From Thiohalomonas sp041685045 (GTDB lineage Bacteria > Pseudomonadota > Gammaproteobacteria > Thiohalomonadales > Thiohalomonadaceae): a stretch of DNA of 64,000 bases. This document shows positions 43,051 to 51,771 of this stretch, one piece after another. The notes beneath the pieces are model-generated. The model was not told the DNA's origin, ran no database searches, and was given only the letters and a program-made list of their open reading frames with translations. The position numbers and the translations under genes were made by a program. Location: contig JAWLGP010000010.1 of assembly GCA_041685045.1 (NCBI GenBank), positions 62,001 to 126,000 on the forward strand, given 5' to 3'. Each line of letters begins with the position of its first letter. Within the stretch, counting starts at the first letter, position 1.

Positions 43051-43521
43051 ATGGCCAGACCTGCGAGCTCGCTGGGGACATTGCTGCTGTTTTTTGCGGC
43101 GGTCGCTGCCGTGGCGGCTTTGGGGGCGCAGTTTACGCCGGGCGCCTGGTACTCGGCCCTGGACAAGCCTTCATGGACGCCGCCCAGCGCCATTTTTGCC
43201 CCGGTGTGGACACTCCTCTATGCGGCGATGGCGGTCGCCGGGTGGCGAATCTGGCGGGTGGAGAGTGCAAGGCGACAGGCGGCGATGGCGCTGTTCTGGT
43301 CCCAACTGCTCCTGAACGGTCTCTGGTCCTGGCTCTTTTTCGGCCTGCACGCCATCGGCTGGGCGCTGCTGGATCTCGCCGTACTCTGGCTGGTGGTCGG
43401 GGCGACCACCTGGCTGTTTTTCCGCCTGGACCGCTGGGCCGGCATGCTGTTCATCCCCTATTTCCTCTGGAGCGGCTATGCCCTGGCCCTCAACGCGGCC
43501 ATCTGGTGGCTCGCGCGCTGA
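43051..43521 (+). CDS. tspO: TspO/MBR family protein
   Basis: 156 residues, five membrane helices: FTPGAWYSALDKPSWTPPSAIFAPVWTLLYAAMAVAGWRIW is the family signature (W-Y-x-x-L-x-K-P-x-W-x-P-P), then the C-terminal LFIPYFLWSGYALALNAAIWWL. TspO binds tetrapyrroles and cholesterol and is linked to porphyrin degradation and stress signalling. ATG 43051 is the only start before the first helix that keeps family length. The ribosome site is poor and the gene starts 35 bp after the porin stop. Confidence 0.93.
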   Translation: MARPASSLGTLLLFFAAVAAVAALGAQFTPGAWYSALDKPSWTPPSAIFAPVWTLLYAAMAVAGWRIWRVESARRQAAMALFWSQLLLNGLWSWLFFGLHAIGWALLDLAVLWLVVGATTWLFFRLDRWAGMLFIPYFLWSGYALALNAAIWWLAR

Positions 43522-43593
43522 GTTCAGCGACCAACGGGAACCCGACCGGGCGGCCCCCGAGGGGGCGCCTGCCCGTTCGGACTGCGGACCCAT

Positions 43594-46500
43594 TTACACT
43601 GACGGCGGCGCAGCCAGACCCTTGTAGTCGGATTCGAAGCCGGCGCCGAGCAGTGGCTCTCGGAGCGGGCTGGTAGTGGCTGGTTGGCCATCGATTTTCC
43701 CGATCACGAAATAGCGGCGGCGGGGCAACTGCGAAAGACACTTCAGGGCGGCCTGCAGCGCGGTCGCATCTTCCCGGTAGCTGTCCGGGAACGTGGTCAG
43801 CTGGTGGCCGTCGGCAGCGAGGTAGAGCACCGCGGCGCCGTCGACCAGAATGACCCAGGCATCTGCCAAGCGACGTGGCCTGGCGGCACCAGGCGCCACC
43901 TCGGGCCAGGGCAACAGACTGCCGAACGGGTTGGCCGGATCGAGGGCCGCCACCGCCGTGGTCTGTTCCCGCACGAAGCCATCCAGCGGTGGCTCACCGG
44001 GGCGGGCGGCGCGCAGGCGATCGACCACCCCGGGGCGGGCGAACTGGGCGCCGGAGAGCCCCTCCACGAACCAGCCGCGGCGCACCTGGCCGTTCTCCTC
44101 CATCCGCCTCAACACCTGATAGATCGGGCCGAAGCCGCCGGGCAGGTTTTCGGCGATGGCACACTCACGGCTGACCACACCATAGCGCTCCAGCAGCATC
44201 TCGGTGCGGGCCAGCGCCCGCTCGGTGTCGGCAGGTGCGGGCGCGAGCAGATCGGCCACCCGCGACCAGCGCCCGCCGGTCAGGGAGGGACCGTGGCGAC
44301 GGGAACGGCCGGCACTTCCCCCGGCCAGCGCGCGCAAGGGGGCGAAGGTGTCGTTGGTCACCTGCCCCGCCCAAACCAGCTCCCACAGGGCGGCGGTGAG
44401 CTCGGCGTAGGTGGGGGTGAGCCCGGCCACCCGAACCGCCTGCTCCAGCTCCAGCAGGAAGCAGGCACCGCGCCGTTGCAGGTGTTCGAGCAGCACCACC
44501 TGCAGTTCGTCCGGGGCGAACGGCTCCGTTTCCAGCAGCCGGGCGACCCGCTCGCGGCGGTAGAGGGCGATGCGTCCGTCGCGCGCCCCGAGGGCGCTCC
44601 GACCCACCCAGACGATCTGCCCCGTGGCGGCCAGCAGGTCCAGCGCCTCGACCTGGAATCCGGGGACACGATCGGGGAGCAGGCGTTGATGCAGCACCGA
44701 CCAGGGCAGTGCCACCCCCTCCAGTCGCACGATTGCCTCCAGCAGCGCGTTCGGTTCCGGCCGGCGCCGGCCGATACCGTGCCAAGCCGGCAGAAAGCGC
44801 CCCAGGGTGCGGGCGTCGACCGGCGCGACCTCATCGCGCAGTTTCGCCAGGGTGCGTCGTTTCAGCCGCCGCAGCACCTCGGTGTCGATCCAGTCGGTCT
44901 CGTTCCCGCCCGGCCGGATCTCCCCGCGCACCAGGGCCCCCTCGCTCTCCAGCAGCCGCAGCACCGGGTCGACCACGGCCGGCCGCAGTCCGAAGCGGTC
45001 GGCGGCCTCACCACTGGTGAACGGGCCGCGGCTGCGGGCGTAACGGCGCAACAGCCGCCGCAGCGGGTCCCCGAGGGGGGCGAGAAAGGCGTCCGGCAGA
45101 CCGGGCGGCAGCACCACCCCCAAGGCGTCCCGATAGAGCGCCGCGTCCTCGGCCGCGATGGTGCGGGACTCACCGGCGACGGTCACGGCGACGGCGCGCC
45201 GCTGCGCGATCAACACCTCGAGCGCATCGGCCGGGGCGGCGCTGCGCATCGCAAGCTCCACCGCACTCAAGTCCCCCAGCCGGCGGAGCAGATCATGCAG
45301 CTCGTCGGCGTCGCGGGCGCGATAGCCCTCGGCCGAATGCTGCAGCTCGGTATCCAGTGCAGCCAGCACCTCCGGGTCGATCAGCTCGCGCAGTTCCGCC
45401 TGGCCAAGCAGGTCGGCAAGCAGGTTGCGGTCCAGCGCCAGGGCCTGGACACGGCGTTCGGCAAGCGGCACGTCGGACTCGTACATGAAGGCCGCCACGT
45501 AGGCGAATACCAGGGCACGGGCGAAGGGCGAGGGGCTGCGCGTCTCGGCCTCGTGTACCCGCACACGACGGCTGCGGATATCGGCCATCAACTGGCGCAG
45601 CGCGGCCATGTCGAACACATCGGACAGCACCTGTCGGTAGGTCTCCAGCACGATAGGGAAGGAGGGGTAACGTTGTACGGTGGCGAGCAGCTGCTGTGCC
45701 TTAAGTCGCTGCGCCCACAGCGGTCGCCGGCCGCGGCCCGAGCGACGGGGGGTGAGCAGGGCACGGGCGGCGTTCTCGCGAAACAGCCCGGCAAAAAGGG
45801 CCGTGTCCGGAAGCTGTTCAGTCACCAACTCCTCCACCTCGTCCGGGTCCGGCAGCAGCGCCTCCAGCGGTGGCAGCTCGTCACTGTCGGCAAAACGCAG
45901 CACCACGCCGTCATCGTTGTAGAGGATCTGAACCTCAAAACCTTCGCGGCGACCAAGCCGCCGCTGCAGTGCCATCGCCCAGGGGCTGTGCACCCGTGCG
46001 CCGAACGGGGTGAGGATGCAGAGCCGCCAGTCGCCCAATTCGTCGCGAAAGCGCTCGATCACGATGGTGCGGTCACTGGGTACGGCGCCGGTCGCCTCCC
46101 GCTGCTCGGCGACGTACGCGACCAGGTTTTGCGCAGCGAAGAGGTCGAGCGGGTACTCCCGTTGCAGCCAGGCGGCGGCCTCCTGCGGCGCCATTGACGC
46201 CAGTTCGCGCAGAAAAGCGCCGACAGCGAGGCCCAGCTCCATGGGCCGACCCGGCCCCTCGCCGTGCCAGAAAGGGAGCTTGCCGGGTTCCCCGGCGGCG
46301 GGCGCGACGACAACCCGGTCGTGGGTGATCTGCTCGACCCGCCAGGTGCTGGCGCCCAGCAGGATGTTGTCGCCGCGCCGGGTCTCGTAGACCATCTCCT
46401 CATCCAGCTCGCCGAGGCGCGGACCCTCCTCGCCCAGCTGTACCGTATAGAGTCCCCGATCGGGGATGGTGCCGACGTTGAGGCGGGAGAGTAGCGGCGT

Positions 46501-47967
46501 GCCGCGCCGGGCGGTCAGGGTCTCCGTGCTGTGATCCCAGGCAAGCAGCGGGCGCAGGTCCGCAAAATCGCCCGAAGGATAGTGGCCGGCGAGCATTTGC
46601 AGCACCGACTGCAGCGCGGCCCCGCTCAGCTCCCGATAGGGCCAACTTCGGCGCACCAGCCGCTCGATGCTCTCGACCGACCGAGGAGCATCCGCACAGA
46701 GCGCGACCACCTGCTGGGCGAGCACGTCGAGCGCGTTGCGTGGCGTCCGGCTCTGCTCGATGGCGCCCTCGACCATGCGCCGGGCGACCACGGCACACTC
46801 CAGCAGGTCGGCGCGAAATTTCGGATAGATGCGGCCGACGCTGACCGCATTCACCCGGTGGCCGGCACGCCCCACCCGCTGCAGCCCGCGGGCGACCGAC
46901 CCGGGCGACTCCACCAGCAGCACCTGATCCACCGCCCCCATGTCGATCCCGAGCTCCAGCGACGAGGTGGCGACGATACCGCGCACCGCCCCGCGCTTGA
47001 GCGCCGCCTCGATTTCGGCCCGCTTCTCATGGGAGACGCTGCCGTGGTGGGCGCGCACCAGCGGCTCTCCCGCGAGCTCGTTGAGACGCGCGGTGAGCCG
47101 TTCGCAGAGCCCTCGGCTGTTGACGAACACCAGGGTCGAGCGGTGAGCACGAATGGCCGCCACCAACGCCGGATACAACGCGCTCCAGATCCCCTCCGAG
47201 GGCGGCCGCAACCTCATGCCCTCAACCGGTTTCGGCAGCGGCAGCCGATCCATATCGGGCACCGGAACCGTGACCGTCAGTTCCAGACGCGGCGACGCGG
47301 ATGCGTCGATGATCGCCACCTCCCGCTCGCCGCCCAGGAAGTGCGCCGCCTCCTCCAGCGGCCGCACGGTGGCGGAAAGCCCCACCCGCTGCGGATCGCG
47401 CCCGCACAGCTCCGCGAGTCGCTCCAGTGTCAGCGCCAGGTGAACGCCACGCTTGGTGGCAAGCAGGGCGTGCACCTCGTCGACGATCACCGTCCGCACG
47501 CTGCGGAGCGTCTCCCGTGACCTGGAGCCCAGCAGCAGGAACAGCGATTCCGGGGTGGTGACCAGAATCTCGGCCGGAGAACGGAGCTGGGAGCGACGGG
47601 CGGCGGCCGGGGTGTCGCCGGTCCGCACATCGACCCGCAGCGGCCACGCCGGTTCACCCAGCCTCGCCGCGGTCTCAAGAATGCCGGCCAGAGGCCCCTG
47701 GAGATTGCGTTCCACGTCGTAGACCAGCGCCTTCAGCGGCGAGATATAGAGCACCTGCACCCCGGGGCTGGACGGGGGCCGCTGAATGGCACTGTCGATG
47801 GCCCAGAGAAAGGCGGCCAATGTCTTGCCGCTGCCGGTTGGGGCGGTGATCAGGACGTGCCGGCCGCTGGCGATCGCCGGCCAGCCTTGCGCCTGGGCGG
47901 GGGTGGGCACGCCGAGATGGGCGTCGAACCAGTGCTGTGTCGCTCGGCTGAACAAGGGTAATGGCAT
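43594..47967 (-). CDS. lhr: Lhr-type large ATP-dependent helicase
   Basis: About 1457 residues, superfamily 2. N-terminal core: HLGVPTPAQAQGWPAIASGRHVLITAPTGSGKT (Walker A), the DEVH box in VIVDEVHALLATKRG, LSATVRPLEEAAHFLGG, then helicase domain 2 with VFVNSRGLCERLTARLNEL, IVATSSLELGIDMGAVDQVLLVESPGSVARGLQRVGRAGHR (motifs V and VI). A Lhr core domain follows, with a long C-terminal half of winged-helix type as in E. coli Lhr (about 1538 aa). Its role is DNA repair, acting as a 3'-5' translocase. ATG 47967 (MPLPLFSRATQHW) is the family-like start. The region upstream is a microsatellite, so its ribosome site is unclear. Confidence 0.93.
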   Translation of the reverse strand: MPLPLFSRATQHWFDAHLGVPTPAQAQGWPAIASGRHVLITAPTGSGKTLAAFLWAIDSAIQRPPSSPGVQVLYISPLKALVYDVERNLQGPLAGILETAARLGEPAWPLRVDVRTGDTPAAARRSQLRSPAEILVTTPESLFLLLGSRSRETLRSVRTVIVDEVHALLATKRGVHLALTLERLAELCGRDPQRVGLSATVRPLEEAAHFLGGEREVAIIDASASPRLELTVTVPVPDMDRLPLPKPVEGMRLRPPSEGIWSALYPALVAAIRAHRSTLVFVNSRGLCERLTARLNELAGEPLVRAHHGSVSHEKRAEIEAALKRGAVRGIVATSSLELGIDMGAVDQVLLVESPGSVARGLQRVGRAGHRVNAVSVGRIYPKFRADLLECAVVARRMVEGAIEQSRTPRNALDVLAQQVVALCADAPRSVESIERLVRRSWPYRELSGAALQSVLQMLAGHYPSGDFADLRPLLAWDHSTETLTARRGTPLLSRLNVGTIPDRGLYTVQLGEEGPRLGELDEEMVYETRRGDNILLGASTWRVEQITHDRVVVAPAAGEPGKLPFWHGEGPGRPMELGLAVGAFLRELASMAPQEAAAWLQREYPLDLFAAQNLVAYVAEQREATGAVPSDRTIVIERFRDELGDWRLCILTPFGARVHSPWAMALQRRLGRREGFEVQILYNDDGVVLRFADSDELPPLEALLPDPDEVEELVTEQLPDTALFAGLFRENAARALLTPRRSGRGRRPLWAQRLKAQQLLATVQRYPSFPIVLETYRQVLSDVFDMAALRQLMADIRSRRVRVHEAETRSPSPFARALVFAYVAAFMYESDVPLAERRVQALALDRNLLADLLGQAELRELIDPEVLAALDTELQHSAEGYRARDADELHDLLRRLGDLSAVELAMRSAAPADALEVLIAQRRAVAVTVAGESRTIAAEDAALYRDALGVVLPPGLPDAFLAPLGDPLRRLLRRYARSRGPFTSGEAADRFGLRPAVVDPVLRLLESEGALVRGEIRPGGNETDWIDTEVLRRLKRRTLAKLRDEVAPVDARTLGRFLPAWHGIGRRRPEPNALLEAIVRLEGVALPWSVLHQRLLPDRVPGFQVEALDLLAATGQIVWVGRSALGARDGRIALYRRERVARLLETEPFAPDELQVVLLEHLQRRGACFLLELEQAVRVAGLTPTYAELTAALWELVWAGQVTNDTFAPLRALAGGSAGRSRRHGPSLTGGRWSRVADLLAPAPADTERALARTEMLLERYGVVSRECAIAENLPGGFGPIYQVLRRMEENGQVRRGWFVEGLSGAQFARPGVVDRLRAARPGEPPLDGFVREQTTAVAALDPANPFGSLLPWPEVAPGAARPRRLADAWVILVDGAAVLYLAADGHQLTTFPDSYREDATALQAALKCLSQLPRRRYFVIGKIDGQPATTSPLREPLLGAGFESDYKGLAAPPSV

Positions 47968-48030
47968 GTGGTAGGTGGGATATGGGGAATATGGCATGCG
48001 GTAGGTGGAATGAGGGGAAGAGCCACCCCC

Positions 48031-48120
48031 CCATATTCCATATTCCATATTCCATATACCACCTACCACCCACCACCTACCACCTACCACCTACCACCTA
48101 CCACCTACCACCTGTCACCT
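48031..48120. repeat. 7-bp microsatellite upstream of lhr
   Basis: Two adjacent heptamer arrays: CCATATT x3 plus CCATATA (48031-48058) and ACCACCT x6 perfect (48072-48113), then a degenerate GTCACCT that overlaps the stop of the HD-GYP gene. On the lhr side, GGTAGGTGG occurs twice (about 47970 and 48000), inverted to the second array. The region sits 64-150 bases upstream of the lhr start on its minus strand. Confidence 0.9.
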
Positions 48121-50113
48121 ACTGGAAGGTGAAGCCGTCGTCGCGGAACAGGCCGCAGCAGACCGCCACCACCTCGGGGTCATACAGCGGACCGGCGTTC
48201 GCCTCGATCTCGGCGAGGGCGGCGTCGAGGCCGAGCGCCGGGCGGTAGGGTCGATAGGAGGCGATCGCCTCGACCACGTCGGCCACCGCCAGAATGCGCG
48301 CTTCGATGGAGATGGCATCGCCGCGCAGCCCGTTGGGATAGCCGGAGCCGTCCAGCCGCTCATGGTGATCGCGGACCATCTCCGCCAGCGGCCACGGAAA
48401 GTCGAGCCCGGACATGATCTCGAAACCGGCCAGGGAATGGCTTTGGATCAGCAGAAATTCAACGTCGCTCAATTGTGCCGGGCGGCTGAGGATCTCGGCA
48501 GGGATGTAGAGCTTGCCAATGTCGTGGATCAACCCACCCAGGTAGATGCCTTTGGCGCGATCGGCATCGAACCCCATGGCCTTGGCGATCGCGCTTGCCA
48601 GTGCGGCGACCCGCTGCTGATGGCCCGCGGTATAGGGATCCCTTTTTTCGACGGCGAGGGAGAGCATGCGGATGGTCTTGACCAGATTCTCCTCGAGCTG
48701 TTTCCGGTCCTGTTCCCGCTCCCGGCGGACATGCAGTACCTCCAGCCCGAAGGCGAGGTCGTCCGCCAACTCTTCGAGCAGTTCAATCTCCTGGCTGTCG
48801 AAACCGTCGGCGTGTTCGGAAAAGATCGTCAGTGCCCCGAAGACGCTGTCGACGACACGAAGCGGAAAGACCGCCGCCGCCTGATATCCCCGCTCGAGCG
48901 CCGCGGCGCGCCAAGGCGTGTCGGCGGTGAGCGTGGCGATCGCCTGGACGACCCGATGCCTTCCGCTGCCGATCGCCTGCCCCACCGGACAACCGGGCTC
49001 CGGTTTCCAGAGCGTGCGCGCCGCCGACAGAAAACCCGGCGCCTCGCCCTGACTGGCCAGTGGACGCACGGTGCCATCCTCCTCACGACGACCGACCCAG
49101 GCCATGCGGTACCCGCCCACCGCCACTACCGTTTGGCAGACCTCCTCCAGCAGCCGCTGCTCATCACTGAGGCGGAGCAGCGTGTGGTTACTCGCGCTCA
49201 GCGTGCGCAACGCCCGGTTGGCACGCTGCAGCGATTCCTCGGCGCGCTTGCGCTGGCTGATGTCCAGCACACTCACCGGAACGTGACGAAAGCCGTCCGG
49301 GTCCGCCGGGATGGGCATGCTGATCAGGACGTCGATGGTGCGTCCATCCAGGCTCTTGTGGACCGACTCGGCCTGGAAACGGTCGCGTCCGTCCCAGATC
49401 GCCACCAGCTCGGCGCGAAACGTCTCGAGCGAGGCAGGCAGAAACACCTGGGACAAGCGGCTTTGAAGCTGTCTCCTATCCTGAGCCCCCAACATGCGCA
49501 GAGTGGCCGGATTGACGTCGATGATGCGCACCTTGGCAGCCAACGCCTGGAGGAGATCGGGACGCGCCTGCAGATGGCGGCCGAGGTCGGTGACGCCCTG
49601 CGCCCGCAGCCCTTCGAGTGCCGCGACACAGTCGCTGAAATCCTCTTCCCAGATCCCGACCTCCGCACCCTTGAAGATTGCGGCGTAGCGGGCCTCGCTG
49701 ACGGCCAACCGGCTCTCGGCTTCCTGGCGCTGGCGTCGTGACTCGGCATCGGTCAACTCGCGACGCACGGCCGGCACCAGACGCGACAGGTTGTGTTTGC
49801 CGACGAAGTCCTTGGCGCCGCGGCGCATCACCTCGGCGGCGGTTTCCTCGCCGATCTTGCCGGAAACCATGATGAACGGCAGATCACCGCCGAAGCCGTT
49901 GAGGCACTCCAGGGCCTGCAGCCCGTCGAACATCGGCATGTCGAAGTCGCTGAGGACGATGTCCCACGCAGCCTCATTCAGGGCGGACTGCATGGCGGGG
50001 CGCGTATCGACACGGCGATGACTCACTTCGTAGCCGCCCTTGCGCAGGGCCCGCAGCACCAGCAGCGCGTCGTCTTCCGAATCCTCGACCAGCAGAACCC
50101 TGATCGGCTCCAT
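48119..50113 (-). CDS. Response regulator with PAS, GAF and HD-GYP domains
   Basis: 664 residues. The receiver (1-125) has VLLVEDSEDDALL, phosphoacceptor Asp56 in IVLSDFDMP and Lys in AKDFVGKHNL. A PAS-like region (about 150-280) with a RKRAEES linker and a GAF domain (about 300-450) follow. The HD-GYP domain (about 465-664) has HDIGKLYIPAEIL with the HD pair, SHSLAGFEI and HHERLDGSGYPNGL, the complete signature of active c-di-GMP phosphodiesterases. The sensor kinase gene ends 32 bp upstream on the same strand. Together they form a likely two-component pair that lowers c-di-GMP. GTG 50116 is an alternative start. Confidence 0.92.
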   Translation of the reverse strand: MEPIRVLLVEDSEDDALLVLRALRKGGYEVSHRRVDTRPAMQSALNEAAWDIVLSDFDMPMFDGLQALECLNGFGGDLPFIMVSGKIGEETAAEVMRRGAKDFVGKHNLSRLVPAVRRELTDAESRRQRQEAESRLAVSEARYAAIFKGAEVGIWEEDFSDCVAALEGLRAQGVTDLGRHLQARPDLLQALAAKVRIIDVNPATLRMLGAQDRRQLQSRLSQVFLPASLETFRAELVAIWDGRDRFQAESVHKSLDGRTIDVLISMPIPADPDGFRHVPVSVLDISQRKRAEESLQRANRALRTLSASNHTLLRLSDEQRLLEEVCQTVVAVGGYRMAWVGRREEDGTVRPLASQGEAPGFLSAARTLWKPEPGCPVGQAIGSGRHRVVQAIATLTADTPWRAAALERGYQAAAVFPLRVVDSVFGALTIFSEHADGFDSQEIELLEELADDLAFGLEVLHVRREREQDRKQLEENLVKTIRMLSLAVEKRDPYTAGHQQRVAALASAIAKAMGFDADRAKGIYLGGLIHDIGKLYIPAEILSRPAQLSDVEFLLIQSHSLAGFEIMSGLDFPWPLAEMVRDHHERLDGSGYPNGLRGDAISIEARILAVADVVEAIASYRPYRPALGLDAALAEIEANAGPLYDPEVVAVCCGLFRDDGFTFQ

Positions 50114-50144
50114 CACGCTCAGTCCACTCGCTTTGAACAACGGT

Positions 50145-51620
50145 TCAATCCGGCAACGTAAAATAGAACGCCGCCCCTTCACCGACACGGCCCTCACCCC
50201 AGATGCGTCCGCCGTGGCGGTGGATGATGCGCTGCACCGTTGCCAGCCCGATCCCGCTGCCCGGAAACGCCTCGGCATTGTGCAACCGTTTGAACGGTGC
50301 GAACAGCTTGTCGGCGTAAGCCATATCGAAGCCGACGCCGTTATCGCGCACCACGAAACCGTCGGGCGTGCCTTCAAACACCACCCGCGCCCCCTCCGTG
50401 GTCGAAGTGTACTTCCAGGCGTTGCGCAACAGGTTCTCGAGGGCAACCCGCAGCAGGCGGGCATCACCCCGCGCCGCCAGCCCCGGCACGATCGAAACCG
50501 CGACATCACGCCCGGGGTCGGCGTCGTGCATTTCGCGCACGATCTCCGTCGCCATCCCACTCAGATCGAGCGTCTCGCGATGCAGTTCGCCCCGCGTCAT
50601 CCGGGAGAGCTTGAGCATGTCTTCGATCAGCGCCCCCATGCGCTCGCTGCTGCGGATGAGCCGGTGCAGGTAGTCGCGGCCACTCTCGTCCAGGCGATCG
50701 CCGTAGTCCTCCAGCAGGGCCCCGCTGAAGCCGCCGATGGCATTCAGCGGGGAGCGCAGGTCGTGGGAGACCGAATACGAAAATGCATCCAGCTCCTGAT
50801 TGGCGGCCTCCAGTTCAGCGGTACGTTCCCTGACCCGCTGCTCAAGCCCTTCGTTGAGCGCGCGAATCTCGCCGTGGGCCCGCTCCAGCTCCAGGTGGTC
50901 GCGCGTCAGTCGGCGCCAACCGTAGGTGATTCCGGTCATACCAACCAGCCACACCAGCAGATAGGAGAGGATCGCGGCGGTAGTGACTTCGCGCTCGCTG
51001 GCAAGATGAGGGGCGAGGGGTACGGCGACGCTGACCCCACCGCGCAGGTCCCCTTCCTTGTACCCCTGGTCCCCATGGCACTTGAGACAGCCCTTCTCGG
51101 CGTACATCGGGCGCATGAAGCGCATGTACGGTCGCCCCTCGATCTCCGAGACCTCCAGCACCTCGTCTTCGCCGGCAGCGAACCGGCGCAACGCCTGTCG
51201 CTCCCAGGGGTCGGGGGCGTTTTCCGGCCGTATCAGCTTTTCCGATGTGATGTGGCCGCGGACCCCGAACAGGCTGGCGAACTCTTCGTTCAGCTGCCGG
51301 ACCATGTAGGCCGGGTTCATCAGTGTCAGGTTCCGTCCGGAGGGTGTGGCGATGTCCCGTTCCGGAACGTGGGCCAGGCGCGGGTTGGGGGGCGTCGTTT
51401 CGGTGACCGGGACGTAGACCCCGCCGTGCATGGTGGCCCAGAAGCGAAAGGCCTGGTCCTTGTTGAAGTTGGCGAAGGCCTCCTTGCGCGCCAGTTCCAG
51501 CGTGGTGTCGTAGGCGATTTCCAGGGACCAGGCGAGCAAGGCACCCAGCACCAGTGTCCAACCGGTCAGGGCCGCCACGAAATAGCGCTTGAGGCGCTTC
51601 AGATAAGGAGTGGTTGGCAC
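50145..51620 (-). CDS. Heme-binding (Tll0287-like) sensor histidine kinase
   Basis: About 491 residues. Membrane helix 1 (about 11-32) precedes a periplasmic Tll0287/DUF3365-type domain (about 40-190) that contains a covalent-heme motif CLKCH. Helix 2 (AILSYLLVWLVGMTGITYGW) and a coiled coil (ELEAANQELDAFSYS) follow, then the kinase core: His in SYSVSHDLRSPLNAIGGFS, N-box NLLRNAWKYT, DNGVGFDM and GSGIGLATVQRIIHRHGG. It would sense redox or gas through the heme and signal to the HD-GYP regulator 32 bp downstream. The start is uncertain; I chose GTG 51620 just before the first helix. Confidence 0.88.
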   Translation of the reverse strand: MPTTPYLKRLKRYFVAALTGWTLVLGALLAWSLEIAYDTTLELARKEAFANFNKDQAFRFWATMHGGVYVPVTETTPPNPRLAHVPERDIATPSGRNLTLMNPAYMVRQLNEEFASLFGVRGHITSEKLIRPENAPDPWERQALRRFAAGEDEVLEVSEIEGRPYMRFMRPMYAEKGCLKCHGDQGYKEGDLRGGVSVAVPLAPHLASEREVTTAAILSYLLVWLVGMTGITYGWRRLTRDHLELERAHGEIRALNEGLEQRVRERTAELEAANQELDAFSYSVSHDLRSPLNAIGGFSGALLEDYGDRLDESGRDYLHRLIRSSERMGALIEDMLKLSRMTRGELHRETLDLSGMATEIVREMHDADPGRDVAVSIVPGLAARGDARLLRVALENLLRNAWKYTSTTEGARVVFEGTPDGFVVRDNGVGFDMAYADKLFAPFKRLHNAEAFPGSGIGLATVQRIIHRHGGRIWGEGRVGEGAAFYFTLPD

Positions 51621-51771
51621 AAACAAAATCCCGATGTGTGTGTACCCGTTGGGCCACCGGAGATTGGACCACCGAATCCCGATTCCGTGCGGGTGGTGCG
51701 CCGGTGGGTGTGGGCCCCGCAATAGCCGCTAATCAGGGGGTGTGCCAATGTTACCAAGAAGGAGGTACCGG

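Noticed and set aside
43684..46197. Long plus-strand frame of 837 codons opposite the helicase gene
   Set aside because: It is the antisense shadow of lhr. In high-GC DNA the opposite strand often stays open, and its translation is Gln/Gly/His/Arg-rich with no family motif.
47968..48090. N-terminal extension of the helicase (MVGGRWWVVGG...)
   Set aside because: It is translated microsatellite sequence. Family similarity begins at MPLPLFSRATQHW.
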